Shown piece by piece: positions 50,227 through 61,976 of a DNA stretch of 64,000 bases. The DNA is from Multifurca ochricompacta (taxonomy: Eukaryota > Basidiomycota > Agaricomycetes > Russulales > Russulaceae): NCBI GenBank assembly GCA_022496185.1, contig WTXG01000002.1:434001-498000 (forward strand), in the 5' to 3' direction. The position numbers and the translations under genes were made by a program. The notes below the pieces were generated by a model. The model did not search any database and was not told the DNA's origin. It was given only the letters and a program-made list of their open reading frames with translations. Within the stretch, counting starts at the first letter, position 1. Each line of letters begins with the position of its first letter.

Positions 50227-51455
50227 TGGTTTTGTTGGTTATTCTGTTGTGGAACAAAGTGGGAAACTGATGCTTCACCTGAAACTTGCATCATGTCGGG
50301 ATGTGGGGCTATGTGGTTGGTCTTACGGTACTCTAGCATTAATGAAGGAAGCTAGCGAGCCCCATCGGTGTCTGTTGTGAAAAAGGAAGCACCTTTAATA
50401 ACTCAGTGGTGGGTTCACATCGGTGTTGCAGTAGTGTTGCAGTAGTGTAGTTAGATCGGAATAACCTCTACATTTCGTCTCCGATGCCCAAGTTGGGTTT
50501 CCGTTTCCTCATCGATGTGTCTGGCTCCTATATGCAGTGGCGCCTGCCTGGACCCTAGATTCCCAACCTCCTGCGCACTGTGGGTATGGGCGTCTACTGG
50601 CCAAATCTTTGAGGTCGGACTTGGAAGGATCAACAGGGATCAACCTTGCGGTTAATTATCTGTCGGCCCTTCCGCACCTCACACCTCTTCTGATTTTCTG
50701 TATTTCACCTGCTTCTGATCCGAGACTCGCGCCAGACCAGGAGCGCTGTCATGGAAGACACGAAAGAAAAACAACTTCGTGAGTATTCCACTAGTGGTAC
50801 CATCCTTCATTCCAGGGCAACAGGGTCGTGGGCATGGGACAACTTTGGAACACGCTGCAGACAGCACCAGAACGATGATGTACAAACCACCCATCGAGGA
50901 CTGCCTTTCATGCCATGGATGCAACAACCCCAGTAGGAGGGATTGTTCTCTCAAATACGTGGAGCTTCAAGAAGTATGACATCCAAGGGGTCATTATGGC
51001 CAACGCGATCAGAACTACAAATGTGAGGGTGCTGGTCTAGTATATAGACGAATGGGAGCCAAGGCTCTTGAGTTTGAATCAAGCCCTGGCGAATGGCTAA
51101 AATGGGGTTCAAAACTGTCAGATGCAGAGGGAGCGGCCAAGGTGGAGTTCCTCGTTTACTGTCTCTCAAGCAAATGAGTACGATGTAGCACCATCGAGGA
51201 AGGTAGGTGTATAGCCAGAGACGATGAGACTACTTGGCATCTACTGATACAACGATCAACCCTAGAGGCTAGAGGTAGAACATGAAACAGTCAGCCCAAT
51301 GTAAGGATCCTCTTAAATGAACGAGACGAAATCAGAATACATAATGATTCCGGATGATAGACAGTTTTCTTCAAAAACGTTCCGTAGAGGGAGTCTTGTG
51401 ATCATCTCAAGAAGGTACCAAAAAGGGAAATGTGAAAGAGCGTGCCAGACACACC
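50227..51455. other. intergenic region, no supported gene
   Basis: The 1.2 kb between the GNAT-like gene and RPS12. Short ORFs exist on both strands (for example 50751-50936 and 50679-50954), but none has recognisable motifs, splice-linked continuation or biased composition. A non-coding transcript or a lineage-specific small protein is possible; I cannot support either. Confidence 0.4.
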
Positions 51456-51962
51456 TTAACGTCCCTTGAAGTATTCATCGAGGACATGGCGAGCCTCGGA
51501 ATCCTCACCGTACTCCTTAACAACGACGCATGAGCAGCCCACAATCTTCCGGGCATTCCCATCTCGGTCAATCTTGCAGAGCCCTGCCCATTTACCCAAA
51601 ACCTTCGCATCTCCTACCTTGATGAGGGGAATGGTGTGCGTTGCGCAAAGCGCTTCAATGAGTTTGATATACTCCGCCTCCGTGCATGTCTCAACGAGTA
51701 CACAGAGGTGGGCCTGACGCCTGTCCAGGGCCTTCGCGCATTCATGCAGCCCGCGAGCGAGACCGTCGTGTTTGAGAGACTTTTTTAAAACTTGCTAATC
51801 AACACCACGAAATCAGCAAGCACGTATCTGGTCAGAAACGATAGTGCATCATACCTCCAGTGCCTCCTCAACGGACAGTTTTCCTTTCGGTGCCTCTGAG
51901 ACTTCGGCAACTTCAGCAACTTCAGCAACCTCAGCTTCGATGTTATCTCCAGCGTCAGACAT
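51456..51962 (-). CDS. RPS12: 40S ribosomal protein S12 (eS12)
   Basis: Two exons (51962-51855 and 51794-51456) give 149 codons, 148 residues, the expected size. The N-terminus [20 protein letters not shown] is acidic with AEV repeats, followed by [80 protein letters not shown] and C-terminal [16 protein letters not shown]. This is an L7Ae-fold small-subunit protein located at the beak of the 40S subunit. The intron is GT-AG, 60 nt. Divergent from SKI8. Confidence 0.96.
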
Positions 51963-52138
51963 CCCTGATATAAAAGATCATTGCTAAGCTAAAGCACATA
52001 CTTATGTTCGAGCGAAAGAGGTGTGCACCTTTTTTTGATTCAAATGAGGGCTAAAATATTGTTACAGGTGATGTCTTCGTCCGCCTTCGTTGATATGTGT
52101 GAAAATTAGAGTTCAAGACTTGGTTAGGTTATAGAGAC

Positions 52139-53547
52139 ATGTTTCAAAGGCCGCTCGGAATATACCGTGAGAGGGACACAACACAACATAAGACACCACC
52201 ACCGCGGGTTGGCTCTTGGTTCGCAAAAGCAAACTTGTAGATTGTTAACAAATGGTCTGTATGCTAATGCTGGCGTGAAGCTCTGAGGGAGGGTTAACTT
52301 CGCTATAGAGCTTGGCCTATTTGCGTGCGATCGACTGTGCAGAACGTACGGTACTCCTGAACACTCGCCCTTACCTTCTTCCTGACTCTTAATCATCTCT
52401 CAACTGAAGCGCATGGCGATGCAGTATGGGGCATTTCTTGGACCGCGAAAGATGATTCTGTAATATCCATTTCAGCCGATGGGACAATCAAGCGTTGGAA
52501 TTCGACCTCTGGTCAAGTCATGCGCACCGCTCCTACGCATACCCTTGGTCTCGTTTCCTTATCTGTCGCACCCGATGGGCGATTTGCGTTATACAATAGT
52601 GTTGATGGAACCACCTTCCTATGGGATCTAGAAGGCGGTGCAATTGTTGGCAAACATGAGAGTTATACACGTCCGGGAGCAGAACCATGTAAGCCCTTTT
52701 GTTAGGTGTGCCATTATCAACCCCCCAACCTTCAATAGCGTGGTCGGTATCCTTGAACCCAAAAGGCAGGACATATGCTGCCACTGGTGGGTCGGGGAAT
52801 GTTACTATCCACTCAGCCGAACCAGAGACTTTGGCGAACAACGTGGAATTCTGCAGAGTGGGCGCGGAAAGTTTGGAATGCGGTGTAGTCATGTGGGTAT
52901 TGTGAAGTCATCGTTTTTGAACTCATTCACTGATAAATAGTTCATGTCCGACAGAGCCCAGATGGCTCTCGTGTAGCATTGTCTGCGGAGAGTGGCCAGA
53001 TCGTCATATTTGACCTTGCGTCCAGTACTCTCACCTCCACGTATACCTCACATGCTATGGCTGTCCGCTCCTTATCATGGTCCCCAGACTCACAGGTTTG
53101 TGACCCCCGTTATCAGTACTGGTCCTTGTGACTAACGAACGCGCAAGCTCCTCCTGTCCGCGTCTGAGGACAAGCGCCTTATCCTGCATGATGTACGCAC
53201 AACATCGCCCGGTCGGCCCGGCTCTGGAGCAGTAGCCTCTCTGACTGGGCATTCCTCGTGGGTCTTGAGCTCAGATATATCTCCAGATGGACGACTGGCT
53301 CTATCTGGGTATGGATACGGTGACCACATTGCTCACATTCTCGTTGACGACTTGCCACAGTTCTGCCGACAAAACTATAAAAGTTTGGGACCTGACAGCT
53401 CGCGCAGCTGTCTCAACTATCGCTGACACTGGAGAAGTCTGGGCGGTTTCATGGCAGCCTTCCTCCACTGCTGCATCTTCGGGCGCCTTCGTCACGGGAG
53501 GTGAGGACGGCATTGTCAGATGGTGGAAAGCGGCTGGAACCAGTTGA
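52139..53547 (+). CDS. SKI8: SKI8/WDR61-type WD-repeat protein
   Basis: From about 52409 the exons read HGDAVWGISWTAKDDSVISI, SADGTIKRWNSTSGQVMRTA, APDGRFALYNSVDGTTFLWD, WSVSLNPKGRTYAATGGSGN, SPDGSRVALSAESGQIVIFD, RSLSWSPDSQLLLSASEDKR, GHSSWVLSSDISPDGRLALS and GSADKTIKVWDL, ending GEDGIVRWWKAAGTS at the stop 53545-53547. Seven WD blades and the C-terminal pattern fit Ski8 (human WDR61), a subunit of the Ski complex that feeds mRNA into the exosome 3'-5' decay pathway; Ski8 also acts with Spo11 in meiosis. The first exon is unclear: ATG 52139 (MFQRPLGIY) with a long intron to 52408 keeps frame; it is the best of weak options. Confidence 0.85.
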
Positions 53548-54021
53548 AGCCGATTTTCTTTACTACCCTATTGGCACTGGGCGTCGCTACTTCCGTCCTA
53601 GCTCTTGCTAGATTCCGAATGCATCGTGGTAACTGGGATGCTAAGATACAGAGGTGCTTATACTGAAGGGACATTGAAAGGATGAAATTCCTGCGTTAGC
53701 TGCGTGGAAGTTCAGTAGTCCCCGATGAAAGGCGGAGATGCAGGGGGGTGCCGTGATCGGGTGTCCCAGATGCTATCCACTCCTTACCAATATCACACGT
53801 GGGATCATTGCCACATAGCGAGCAACACTGTCTCCGTGACCTGAAAATGACAACACAACATAGTCACTGAAGCTCTGGATGCGAGTGCAATTGGCCCTTG
53901 ATACTCTCAAACAAGACCCCGCAACAGAGAAGGTCCAATACGCCAGCCTGGTGGAAGTGGAGCGGCGTTGTGAATGCGTAAATACAATACGAAGGCGGGG
54001 CAGAATGGCATTCTGGTAAAA
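53548..54021. other. convergent intergenic region, no gene seen
   Basis: The 474 bp between the SKI8 and VPS41 stops. It contains CACGTG at 53796-53801 but no coding signal. Presumed 3' UTRs and terminators. Confidence 0.45.
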
Positions 54022-57000
54022 TCATGTCCGTTGTCCTTCCCGGTTGCACACAGGGCATCCCTGCCTCAGCTTTGCGCGGACCATCGCGGTGCTAAACATA
54101 GCGTAGCTGTCAACGGGGAAGGGTAAATTGACTCGAGCATACGCACTAAGCAATCCTGTTACTGATGCCTCTATTGGACCTTCCTCCAAGCGTAACGCTA
54201 GCCACCACCGGGTCAGGAGGAGGAGGAAATTCATCAGCGCAATCCACGTGGCGTGCATGGACTATATGGCGACATAGGAAAAGCAATAAGACAGATGATG
54301 GCGAGTCTTGCAATGGCAAGTCGCATATCGGACAAATAGCTTTTGCTAATAGGGTTTGAGTCACTACAGCACAAAAAAGGGCTCCTGAAACGAAACTCAC
54401 AGGTGATGAAGAAACCACTGGTCTGGTCTCGATGTAATCGTTTCGCCAAATCAGAACTGTCACCATGGAGGACGGACTGGCAGCCCTCCAGCAATGATAT
54501 CTGCAGATTGAAGTCTTGCAGAATCTTAATTAACGCCGGTTTCAGTCCAGGTATCTCCAAGCCGTTTTTGATCCGACGTATGAGGCGGATAGGGTCAATT
54601 TCAGCCCCAACATTCTCAAGCAAGCCACGGATGAATGCTACGCATGATGTTAAGGCGGGGTCAAGAAACGGTGAGATTGACGCACGTGGCCGAGTCTCTG
54701 AATACTTTAGTAGATCCTCCCAAAGATCATCATCATTCTGGTCTTTGGCAAAATCAATTGCCTAGAAGTGAGTGTAAGAGGCACGTGACCGGTCAAAACC
54801 CACATCATCAATACATCAATACATCAATACACATTACCCTATTGACATCTCCTAGGCGTTCAATTATAAGATGCAATGCCTTCTTATTGTCACCCATTCG
54901 GCCGAGTAGGAACACCATCTCGGGAACGAGATCACGTTCGGTGCAAATTCGATACGCCTAGACGGGTTTTTTTTTAGTAATTCAGAGCAAGGTCGACTTT
55001 TGACTCACAGCCTCGAGGCTGTAGTAGCCGCTAGCCCGTAGGAAGTCAATGAGCTTCGCTGGTGCATATTCTGCATAAAGATCCACCAGCATATCAGCAA
55101 AGTCAGATATCAGATGTGTGTCTTTGTCGAAGAGGGCGTCAAGGTATAGGAAGAGGAACCGCGAGCGACTTTGTAGCTGTTGCACAACTCTCGGGATCTT
55201 CAATCATCGGTGAGCGACATGTACAAGACGAAGATAGCAAGTACCTCACCGGGATGGAATGAATGTGATCGACAAGAAGAGTGATCGCAATCCCTCGTTT
55301 ATTTGGATCAGTGCCTTCGCCCTTACTCATCAGTTCGTGGTCGAACTCGACAAGGAGCAGGGCTTGATCCTGCACCGCTGTAAAAAGGTTGTGCTCGCGA
55401 ATGAGTTCAAAGACATTAGGTCGTCGTAACCGGATAAAGAAAGGGAGAGCCTTTGCTGGCTGACGATTGGCAGTGTACCTTCACAGTGTCAACGAGATGA
55501 TAAAATCTCGGCCAGTTAACATTAACCCACAATTCCGCAAGGCATTCCATCAAAATAACAGTGTCGGGTGCCACTGGTACGAGAAGGGCAGTCGACTTGA
55601 ATGCTGATGGGACGTAGCGATCTAGCTCAGACTGAATTGCTACGATTACTGCTGATATGTCATAGATGTCCTTCGGCCACTCGTAAATCGTTCGTTGGAG
55701 GGCCTAGAAGAGTGCTCAGCAATATGAAGCCAATTTCTGGGTTGAGTTATTTTTCATACCTGCCGATCATTCGTCAAAAAGTGTGCAAGTATCATTTCAT
55801 ATACAAGGTGGTCCAGTCTGGGCGTGTCGGTTGGGATATAGGGTATGATAGCCTACGCATTCACTGTGAGCCACTTTTTTCATTCGTAACAACTCAGGCG
55901 CTGACCTGCAACTCCTGCTTCTGAGCAAATACGAATATCCAATCTTCCCACCGTTTTGTGTCCTGTCCGCAAACCTTGGAAAAGAGCTTAGCGGCCTTCG
56001 TGTATTCACCTGAGAGGGTTCAGGGGAACGTCAACGTGATAAAAACACGTCCTTGCCTTCACTGACGAGGTGTTCGATGTAGCGCCGTCCGATTTCTGTT
56101 GCGTCGACAGTTTCTGTGTCCTCAGTCTCCATTATTTCGATTTGTTCCAGCGCCTCTTCATAACGCTTCCTTTCAACCAGCCACGTAATGTGATCCTTCC
56201 GGTCCCGTGGACGAACGATTATCACATCTTTGGGACTAAGAACGAGATAACCCTTGGTTTTCCCCGTATCGTTCTGACCAAACTCAACTAGCGTGTAGTC
56301 ATTGCAACCCCAGGACTGGAAACCCGCGACGCTGAGCGCATCAACCGCAAGCTCCTCGCCTGCTCTAGAAATGATCCTAAGTTCTGGACGCTCTGCAGTT
56401 TTACGTGCTTGCATGGCACGGTCATCAGTAGCCTCGTGGAGAAACAAAGTATCCGCAGGAGTGTAAGCCAACACAAGAAGGGACGTGGGAGCGGGCACAG
56501 TTGAAGAGCTTGAGGTACTAGCACTACGGGTATGTGTTGGGACAAGAAGGCTCTGGTCGGTCATCACCGACGAAAGAGGAATAACACCCGCTATCATACA
56601 ATCTAGCTGGAAGAAAGCAGTGATCTCGACCAGAAACGGAGGGAGGTTCGCGGACGCGGCTGAGGTTGATGTCCTGGGCCGTGCCCTGATCCTAGCAACC
56701 TTGATCATGTCCGCCCAAGCAATGAGGAGCGTGGAATCGTCTTGCCAGTGGAGAGTACACTTGAAAAGGTCTGGGCGTGGGCTGTCTGGCTGCCTCTCAA
56801 TGTAGGTAATCCTGGTTTGCGAAGCAGTGTCGTAAATTTTGACACCCTGCACAATGATCTAGTTAGCAACTCCTTGAACCACTTATCGGGTGGTGGACAC
56901 TGACGACATCATTGGCCCATGCAATCAGATTGCCTCTCCATTGGATGTGCCAGATTGGGCCTTCTCCCGAGTGTAGCACTGTCTCTTTATGCCCCAGCCA

Positions 57001-57874
57001 ACCCTTCTCGTGCATTACTAAAGTACCGGCCATACCACCGCATACGACTGCACGAGACCCTCTCTTTGCGAAGTTCGGCTCGAGGGCCAAGCTCCTTAAT
57101 GGACGTTTCATGTCGAATACGTAGGATTCTGTTCCTGTAATGGAGTGAATGACCACCTGTCCTATTTGGAGTTGTTAGGCGGAAATAAGAAGCCAGAGCT
57201 CGAATGTTCACCATCCATTGACGCCGTGCCAATGAAGTCTGCCGTGCTATCGAAACAAATATCGATGACCGAGGCGGTGTGAGGTTTGAATGTCTTAATC
57301 CTTTGGCCTGTCAGATCCAGAATGTGTACAAAACCATTGTGGGAGCCTAGAGCCTGCATGACGACGTCAGCGCAGGTCATTGAGCGGGAACAGCATCCCC
57401 TACCAAGAACATGTTGGATACGGCAAGCGCAGACGCAGAGTCCCTCTTGAGTAGGTCGTGGAATGCACCACTGAACCGCTCGTATTTCAATGCCGGCTCT
57501 TCGTCGTTGTCTTCATCGTCATCGTTCACTTCCTCGTCGTCATCATCGTCATTGTTGCTGTTGTCCTTGTTATTGTCCCCCTCACCGTCTGCTTCTTCAC
57601 TTTCGCCATTGGCCCAGACTTCCGATATGTCTGCCAGCCCGTCATCGTGGAGCCCCGATTTAGTATTGGCATCGAGCAGTACAGGTTGGGGTATGTGTTG
57701 CACGGCGGGACCAACCCCCGCATTATTAGTCAATACTTCACCAGAAACCTGGTCTTCGACGGCTATGGCGGTCATGGTTGATGCCCCGTTAGACCCAATA
57801 CAACCCTCCCCGGTTATTTTTGCATGCCCATTGAGGCCATTTGGATGAGATGGGTCATGGTCGTCCGTGGACAT
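54022..57874 (-). CDS. VPS41: HOPS complex subunit VPS41
   Basis: Starts MSTDDHDPSHPNGLNGHAKI at 57874. A long acidic N-terminus (EGDNNKDNSNNDDDDDEEV) leads to a WD40 propeller: KRDSASALAVSNMFL, LGSHNGFVHILDLTGQRIKT, SVIDICFDSTADFIGTASMD, GGMAGTLVMHEKGWLGHKET, PIWHIQWRGNLIAWANDVGV and GYLVLSPKDVIIVRPRDRKD. The helical clathrin-repeat part follows (RYIEHLVSEGEYTKAAKLFS, CGQDTKRWEDWIFVFAQ), and the C-terminus has a RING-H2-like domain (FLCRHIVHARHVDCADEF, GCPVCNREGQRT). Vps41 is the effector subunit of HOPS, tethering vesicles and endosomes to the vacuole. One intron (56010-56056) has a GC donor. Stop at 54022. Divergent from the AIM19-like gene with 117 bp between starts. Confidence 0.93.
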
Positions 57875-57991
57875 GAAAAGATGTAAGAACCCAACAGCCT
57901 CGGGTCTGTCTAGCTTACGCAACCCCCCTCTTCAATTCTTTCTTCATCTTCCATTCTTTTTTCAACTTCCACCTCTCCCATCTACAAAGCT

Positions 57992-58582
57992 ATGGCCCTG
58001 CAAGACTCACAAGTACAGAAATTTAAAGATGCACCGACATCTGAACGGAGAATATCCCAATCCCCGTTAGTACGCCAACACCTTACACAGCGTATTAGCC
58101 CAACTCCCTTCGTGCAGAATACCCTGCTTCGGGTTGAGCGCTCTTTGTGTGTTCCCTTCTCTTATACCTTCTGTCTGTTCAACTTATCGCTCCAACCAAG
58201 TCTTCGCTTCCGTATTTTTCCCTCCTAGCATGCGCGCTCAGACGTTTACACCTCCGTTTGTCCTGCGAATGGGTTTCGGTGCAATATTTGCAGGTGCGGG
58301 CTATGTGCTAGCCTCAGGCGACTCGAGGAATGGAAGTGGTGTTGCTACAGGTAGCTGCACACCAGGATATACGATCTCACCGTTCTACACTATTGACTCG
58401 TGGCTGCAGCTTGGTCATTGAGCTATTTCGTCTTGGAACAATTCTCTCTCGGACTCCAACGTTCCCTACGTCTCCCGCGCAGCAAACTTTCTATCGCTCT
58501 GTCAAGTGCGACAGCGGCAGCAACTATCTTGTATGGAACGGAACACTTTTTTCTCGACGATGAAGAATCCGAACTGGACTGA
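57992..58582 (+). CDS. AIM19: AIM19-like mitochondrial membrane protein
   Basis: Three exons (57992-58146, 58229-58350, 58410-58582) give 150 codons, 149 residues. N-terminus MALQDSQVQKFKDAPTSERR is hydrophilic; membrane-like segments are RMGFGAIFAGAGYVLASG, AWSLSYFVLEQFSLGL and LSIALSSATAAATILYGTEH. The middle GYVLASGDSRNGSGVATAWS aligns in pattern with yeast Aim19 (a small inner-membrane protein linked to mitochondrial inheritance). The length is also right. Biochemical function of the family is unknown. Acidic C-terminus DDEESELD. Confidence 0.7.
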
Positions 58583-60145
58583 ATCTAGTGCGAAGAGTGA
58601 GACACCAACTTGTGCTTTGCCTTCCTTCTTGTACTTTATGATTTACTACGCAACATTTATGGGGTCCTTTCTTCTGCTTATGGGACCTGATTTTATTATC
58701 CCAAGTGATATAACCCTCTACAACCCCTCTACTCAAAATGCGTCCTACTGTCATTGTCACAGTTATTGGCAATACGAACGAGCTAGGCCAACTGAATATT
58801 TATAGCTTCCTTTTCCCCTATACCAGCCTCTAAAAAGAGCGTTCATGATGCGTTAAGGCGATGTGCAATGACCGAAAGATGTACAGCTAGGTCCAGTATT
58901 ACTTTCAGGGATAGCTACGACGCATTTAGCGATAGCGGTACCATCATCTACCGTTGCAGTTGGTTCTGTTACCTGTATGTAGGCGAGTATTGCAAGTTGG
59001 CACTGCTATGGTTGATGAGGGACATGTGTTGTCACAATTGACCAGGGCTTTGGGTACTTCAGCATCAACATCGACGATATCAATGTAAACCTCTCATGGA
59101 CCATATGGGCTTCACACGTTGTCAGATTCCACATGCTATCGTTAGCTCTGATTGAACTTGGATTAGCAGATGAGTCATTCTCTAAGCCTCCATGACTAAC
59201 AGTTCGGCAGTTCCACTAACTTTCCTTTCGGCCCTGCGCTCCTTTGACGTATCCACCATAGAAGAACCGGAGATATGCAGACCTTTTGAGAATTTCTCGG
59301 GGCTCTATATCACGAACCATGTGCATGAGCACTCGAGCGGCCTAGCCAAGAAATGTGTTTGCACGGCCTCTGGGTTGATTCTGGCAGATGCCTTACTCTA
59401 CAGTTCACACATGCCCTGGATATTGCAAGCGGGAGCTGAAATAAAGGATGTGCTTCACTGCCAGAAGTGTGAACCAGACGTCCTTTACATCTATGAGATC
59501 GCTCTCCGGTCGCAAGGGCCGTTTGGACTAGTTTATGTGAGGTCAGCCAAGAAAGTTGTAGTAAGGCTCCGTGCCCATCAAGAAATGGCTACCACGAATA
59601 CTTTAGGATCGTACGCACGAGCCGCTGAACTACCAACCACAGCAGAGCGCCATACCATTTGAGCCATCTCCAGCAGATATCATGTAGGGGAAGGAAATTT
59701 GTCGGCTTGGCAAAGTCTTTCATTTCACTGGCAGGGATGCCAAGCCGCTCAATACGAACTTGCGTGTCAGGATCTGGGCCTAGCAATCAGTTTGATAGCT
59801 CTATCTGTGGTTAGCTTGTCAACACTTCCGCTATGCCCACCTTCGCAAAATTTGTACCATGCACTCGAACCCGATAATGATAGCAGTAAGTCTGAGCAGA
59901 CAATAAATCAGAGGTATGGTATGCTGTTCAAGTAGCCGATAGAACAACGTTCTCAGTCCCGGTGCTGCATACACTTTCCAACATTTTGCAATCTGCCACG
60001 CGATCCTATATTTTGCGTAAGGTCTTTTCGTACTTAAGGACTAGTCTGGTATTAAAGAGTGACTGGAATGATTAGGAACGGGCTCTAAATAAAAGGCTGC
60101 CGCGTTAAGCTGCTTCTCGCGGTGCAGTCAGGCTTCAGCTTACAC
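58583..60145. other. intergenic region of 1.56 kb with one uncertain ORF
   Basis: Between the AIM19-like gene (+) and CHS5 (-), both of which end here, so the space is larger than two 3' UTRs need. Apart from the single-exon ORF described separately (59192-59662) no feature was seen: no repeats, no tRNA-like structure, no spliceable frame. Confidence 0.4.
59192..59662 (+). CDS. possible single-exon hypothetical protein
   Basis: 156 codons from ATG 59192 with no intron, unusual here. The translation is moderately protein-like: ALRSFDVSTIEEPEICRPFE, HSSGLAKKCVCTASGLILAD, AGAEIKDVLHCQKCEPDVLY, FGLVYVRSAKKVVVRLRAHQ. CVC and CQKC could be metal sites. I recognise no family. It may be a lineage-specific gene, the remnant of one, or chance. 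Confidence 0.3.
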   Translation: MTNSSAVPLTFLSALRSFDVSTIEEPEICRPFENFSGLYITNHVHEHSSGLAKKCVCTASGLILADALLYSSHMPWILQAGAEIKDVLHCQKCEPDVLYIYEIALRSQGPFGLVYVRSAKKVVVRLRAHQEMATTNTLGSYARAAELPTTAERHTI

Positions 60146-61760
60146 TTAATTTAGCGAAATCTCTTCAGTCTCGCCAACGTCCTCGTCGCCATCGTCCTGA
60201 TTATTTGACAGTCGTTCTTTCTCGATTGGAGGTGGCGGAGGCATCTCCATGCCTGGTGGGGCAACTGCGGTCACTGCGGTCAACCCAGCTTCCTCCTCAG
60301 GTCCCGCGTCGTGAGTGTTTCCTGCATGACTTGAAGTGACGGGTTGCTGATTGGGTGAAACAGTGTCCGACGCAGGAGGCAACGTGGCTGGAGGAAATTT
60401 GAACTCGCGGTCCATAGTTCCATGTCTAATTCGTGGCGGGCCACGACCCCTCGTAGGTTTCGTTTCCGGCGCTGCGTCTTGAGTTTCTTCTCCGTCCCCA
60501 CTTTCCTCTGGTGTAGGTTCAAAGGTCCTACGCACAGATTTCGGCTGTACTTCTGAGCTGGTGGGAGGCGTGGATCCGGGAGACGTAGGCGATCGAGACG
60601 GTGCAGGCATCGAGGAACGATTCGCCGCTTTCGCTGCTTGGGCACTTTGTGGGAGTGACGCTTGTGACATAGACTGTGGGCGCGCGAAGGGTGCTGAATT
60701 CATTGGAGTGGATTGGGTCGTGCCGAGATAGAATGCCGATATGGGCACCATTCTAAAGATAGGATCAGTATGATTATTCGCCATGAGGGAGACAAGTAAG
60801 CACTTCTTCTCAGCGTAACATGCAAGAATCCACTGCGGCTGGACAATCGGTATACTTAGCTGAAGCGCCCGTTGATACTCCACTCCAGGAGCGCTGGTGA
60901 TGCTGCCTGAAGCCTGCGCGCCAGTTGGTGTGGCAGCAGGAGTGGTACAAACAAAGTGTGTCGTGTCAATTTGGATCTTGTCGCTCCACTTTGCGCGCAT
61001 CTCTTGCAGTGCAAGTTTCGCATTCTCTAGTAAAACAGAATCCTGAATGTTACCGAAACACACAGATATTCCGGATGTGTCAGTCATGGTGTGGGTCCGA
61101 ACTCGAATAAGATTCGACTGGAAGACTCCAGAGGTGGTCCGCAAGACAAGACGAAAAGAATAGTCGGTATTAATATCGAGTCCTGAAAGCTTTGTTGAGG
61201 TGTTCTGGAGAGGCGAAGGTATTGCCGCAAGGCGTTGAGCATTCTTGTATATGTCAAGGGAGCGCAAGGAAGCTGTTGCCAATTCAAGTGGCGGCCACTC
61301 CAGTGTCACAGATGTTTGTGTAACATTGCGAAGCTGTGAGATGCTCCGCGTCAGTACGGAGCCTTATCGAGAGGATGATGCACTGACACTAATTTGTGGG
61401 GCTTTAGGTATTCTGCGGCCAAATTCCTCCAAGATGTTGCTTTGCAATTCCCAGAACTCGCGGTCTCTCTTGTGTTCTTCGGTGACGTTTTGTGTTACGG
61501 AGATGTTCACTATTGACCCAGTGGTAGCACCAGGCGGGAGGAGCAAAGAAGGAAACTCAATGAGGTGAGCTCGCTCTCCCAAAAGAATCTAAACGAAAAG
61601 GTCGAATTGAGAATCGAGATATGGTAGGGTGGGATATTGACACACAGCCATGCCAGCATCTGCAATGCGGCTCACTCCATCAGTTTCGTGACGCAACGAC
61701 ATCATGCGCACCGAGTTTTCCAACTGTGAACATAAAGCTATCCGGCGAGTTGAGCGACAT
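60146..61760 (-). CDS. CHS5: exomer scaffold CHS5 (FN3-BRCT)
   Basis: Starts MSLNSPDSFMFTVGKLDAGM at 61760 (two small exons). N-terminal dimerisation part ILLGERAHLIEFPSLLLPPG and IVNISVTQNVTEEHKRDREF; then a fibronectin III domain (VTLEWPPLELATASLRSLDI, SGLDINTDYSFRLVLRTTSG) and a BRCT domain (GISVCFGNIQDSVLLENAKL, IQIDTTHFVCTTP, LSIPIVQPQWILACYAEKKC). A disordered Pro/Ser/acidic C-terminus ends GETEEISLN. The order is diagnostic of Chs5, which with ChAPs forms the exomer coat that exports chitin synthase from the trans-Golgi. Stop at 60146. It lies 216 bp beyond the CDK8 stop on the same strand. Confidence 0.94.
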
Positions 61761-61976
61761 ATTGAGTAAGAAATTATGAGAGCTTGAATGTACAGTGAGA
61801 TGATGAAACAATCGTTGCTTCGAGGCGTTCCAGAGGGCGCCTAGGAATCAAATTCTCACGAGCACGAGCACATAATAAGAGAGAGTGACACAAGTCTAAT
61901 GAGTACAGGACTTCGGTAGTAATATTAGATATAATCCGGAACATTTTGATTTTGTAACGCATTTCTCATCACAACG

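Noticed and set aside
51060..51090. tRNA B-box-like sequence (GTTTGAATCAAGC)
   Set aside because: No matching A box or cloverleaf stems could be formed around it.
57411..57848. Plus-strand Ser-rich ORF opposite the VPS41 N-terminus
   Set aside because: Antisense of the Asp/Asn-rich acidic tract of VPS41; no independent support.
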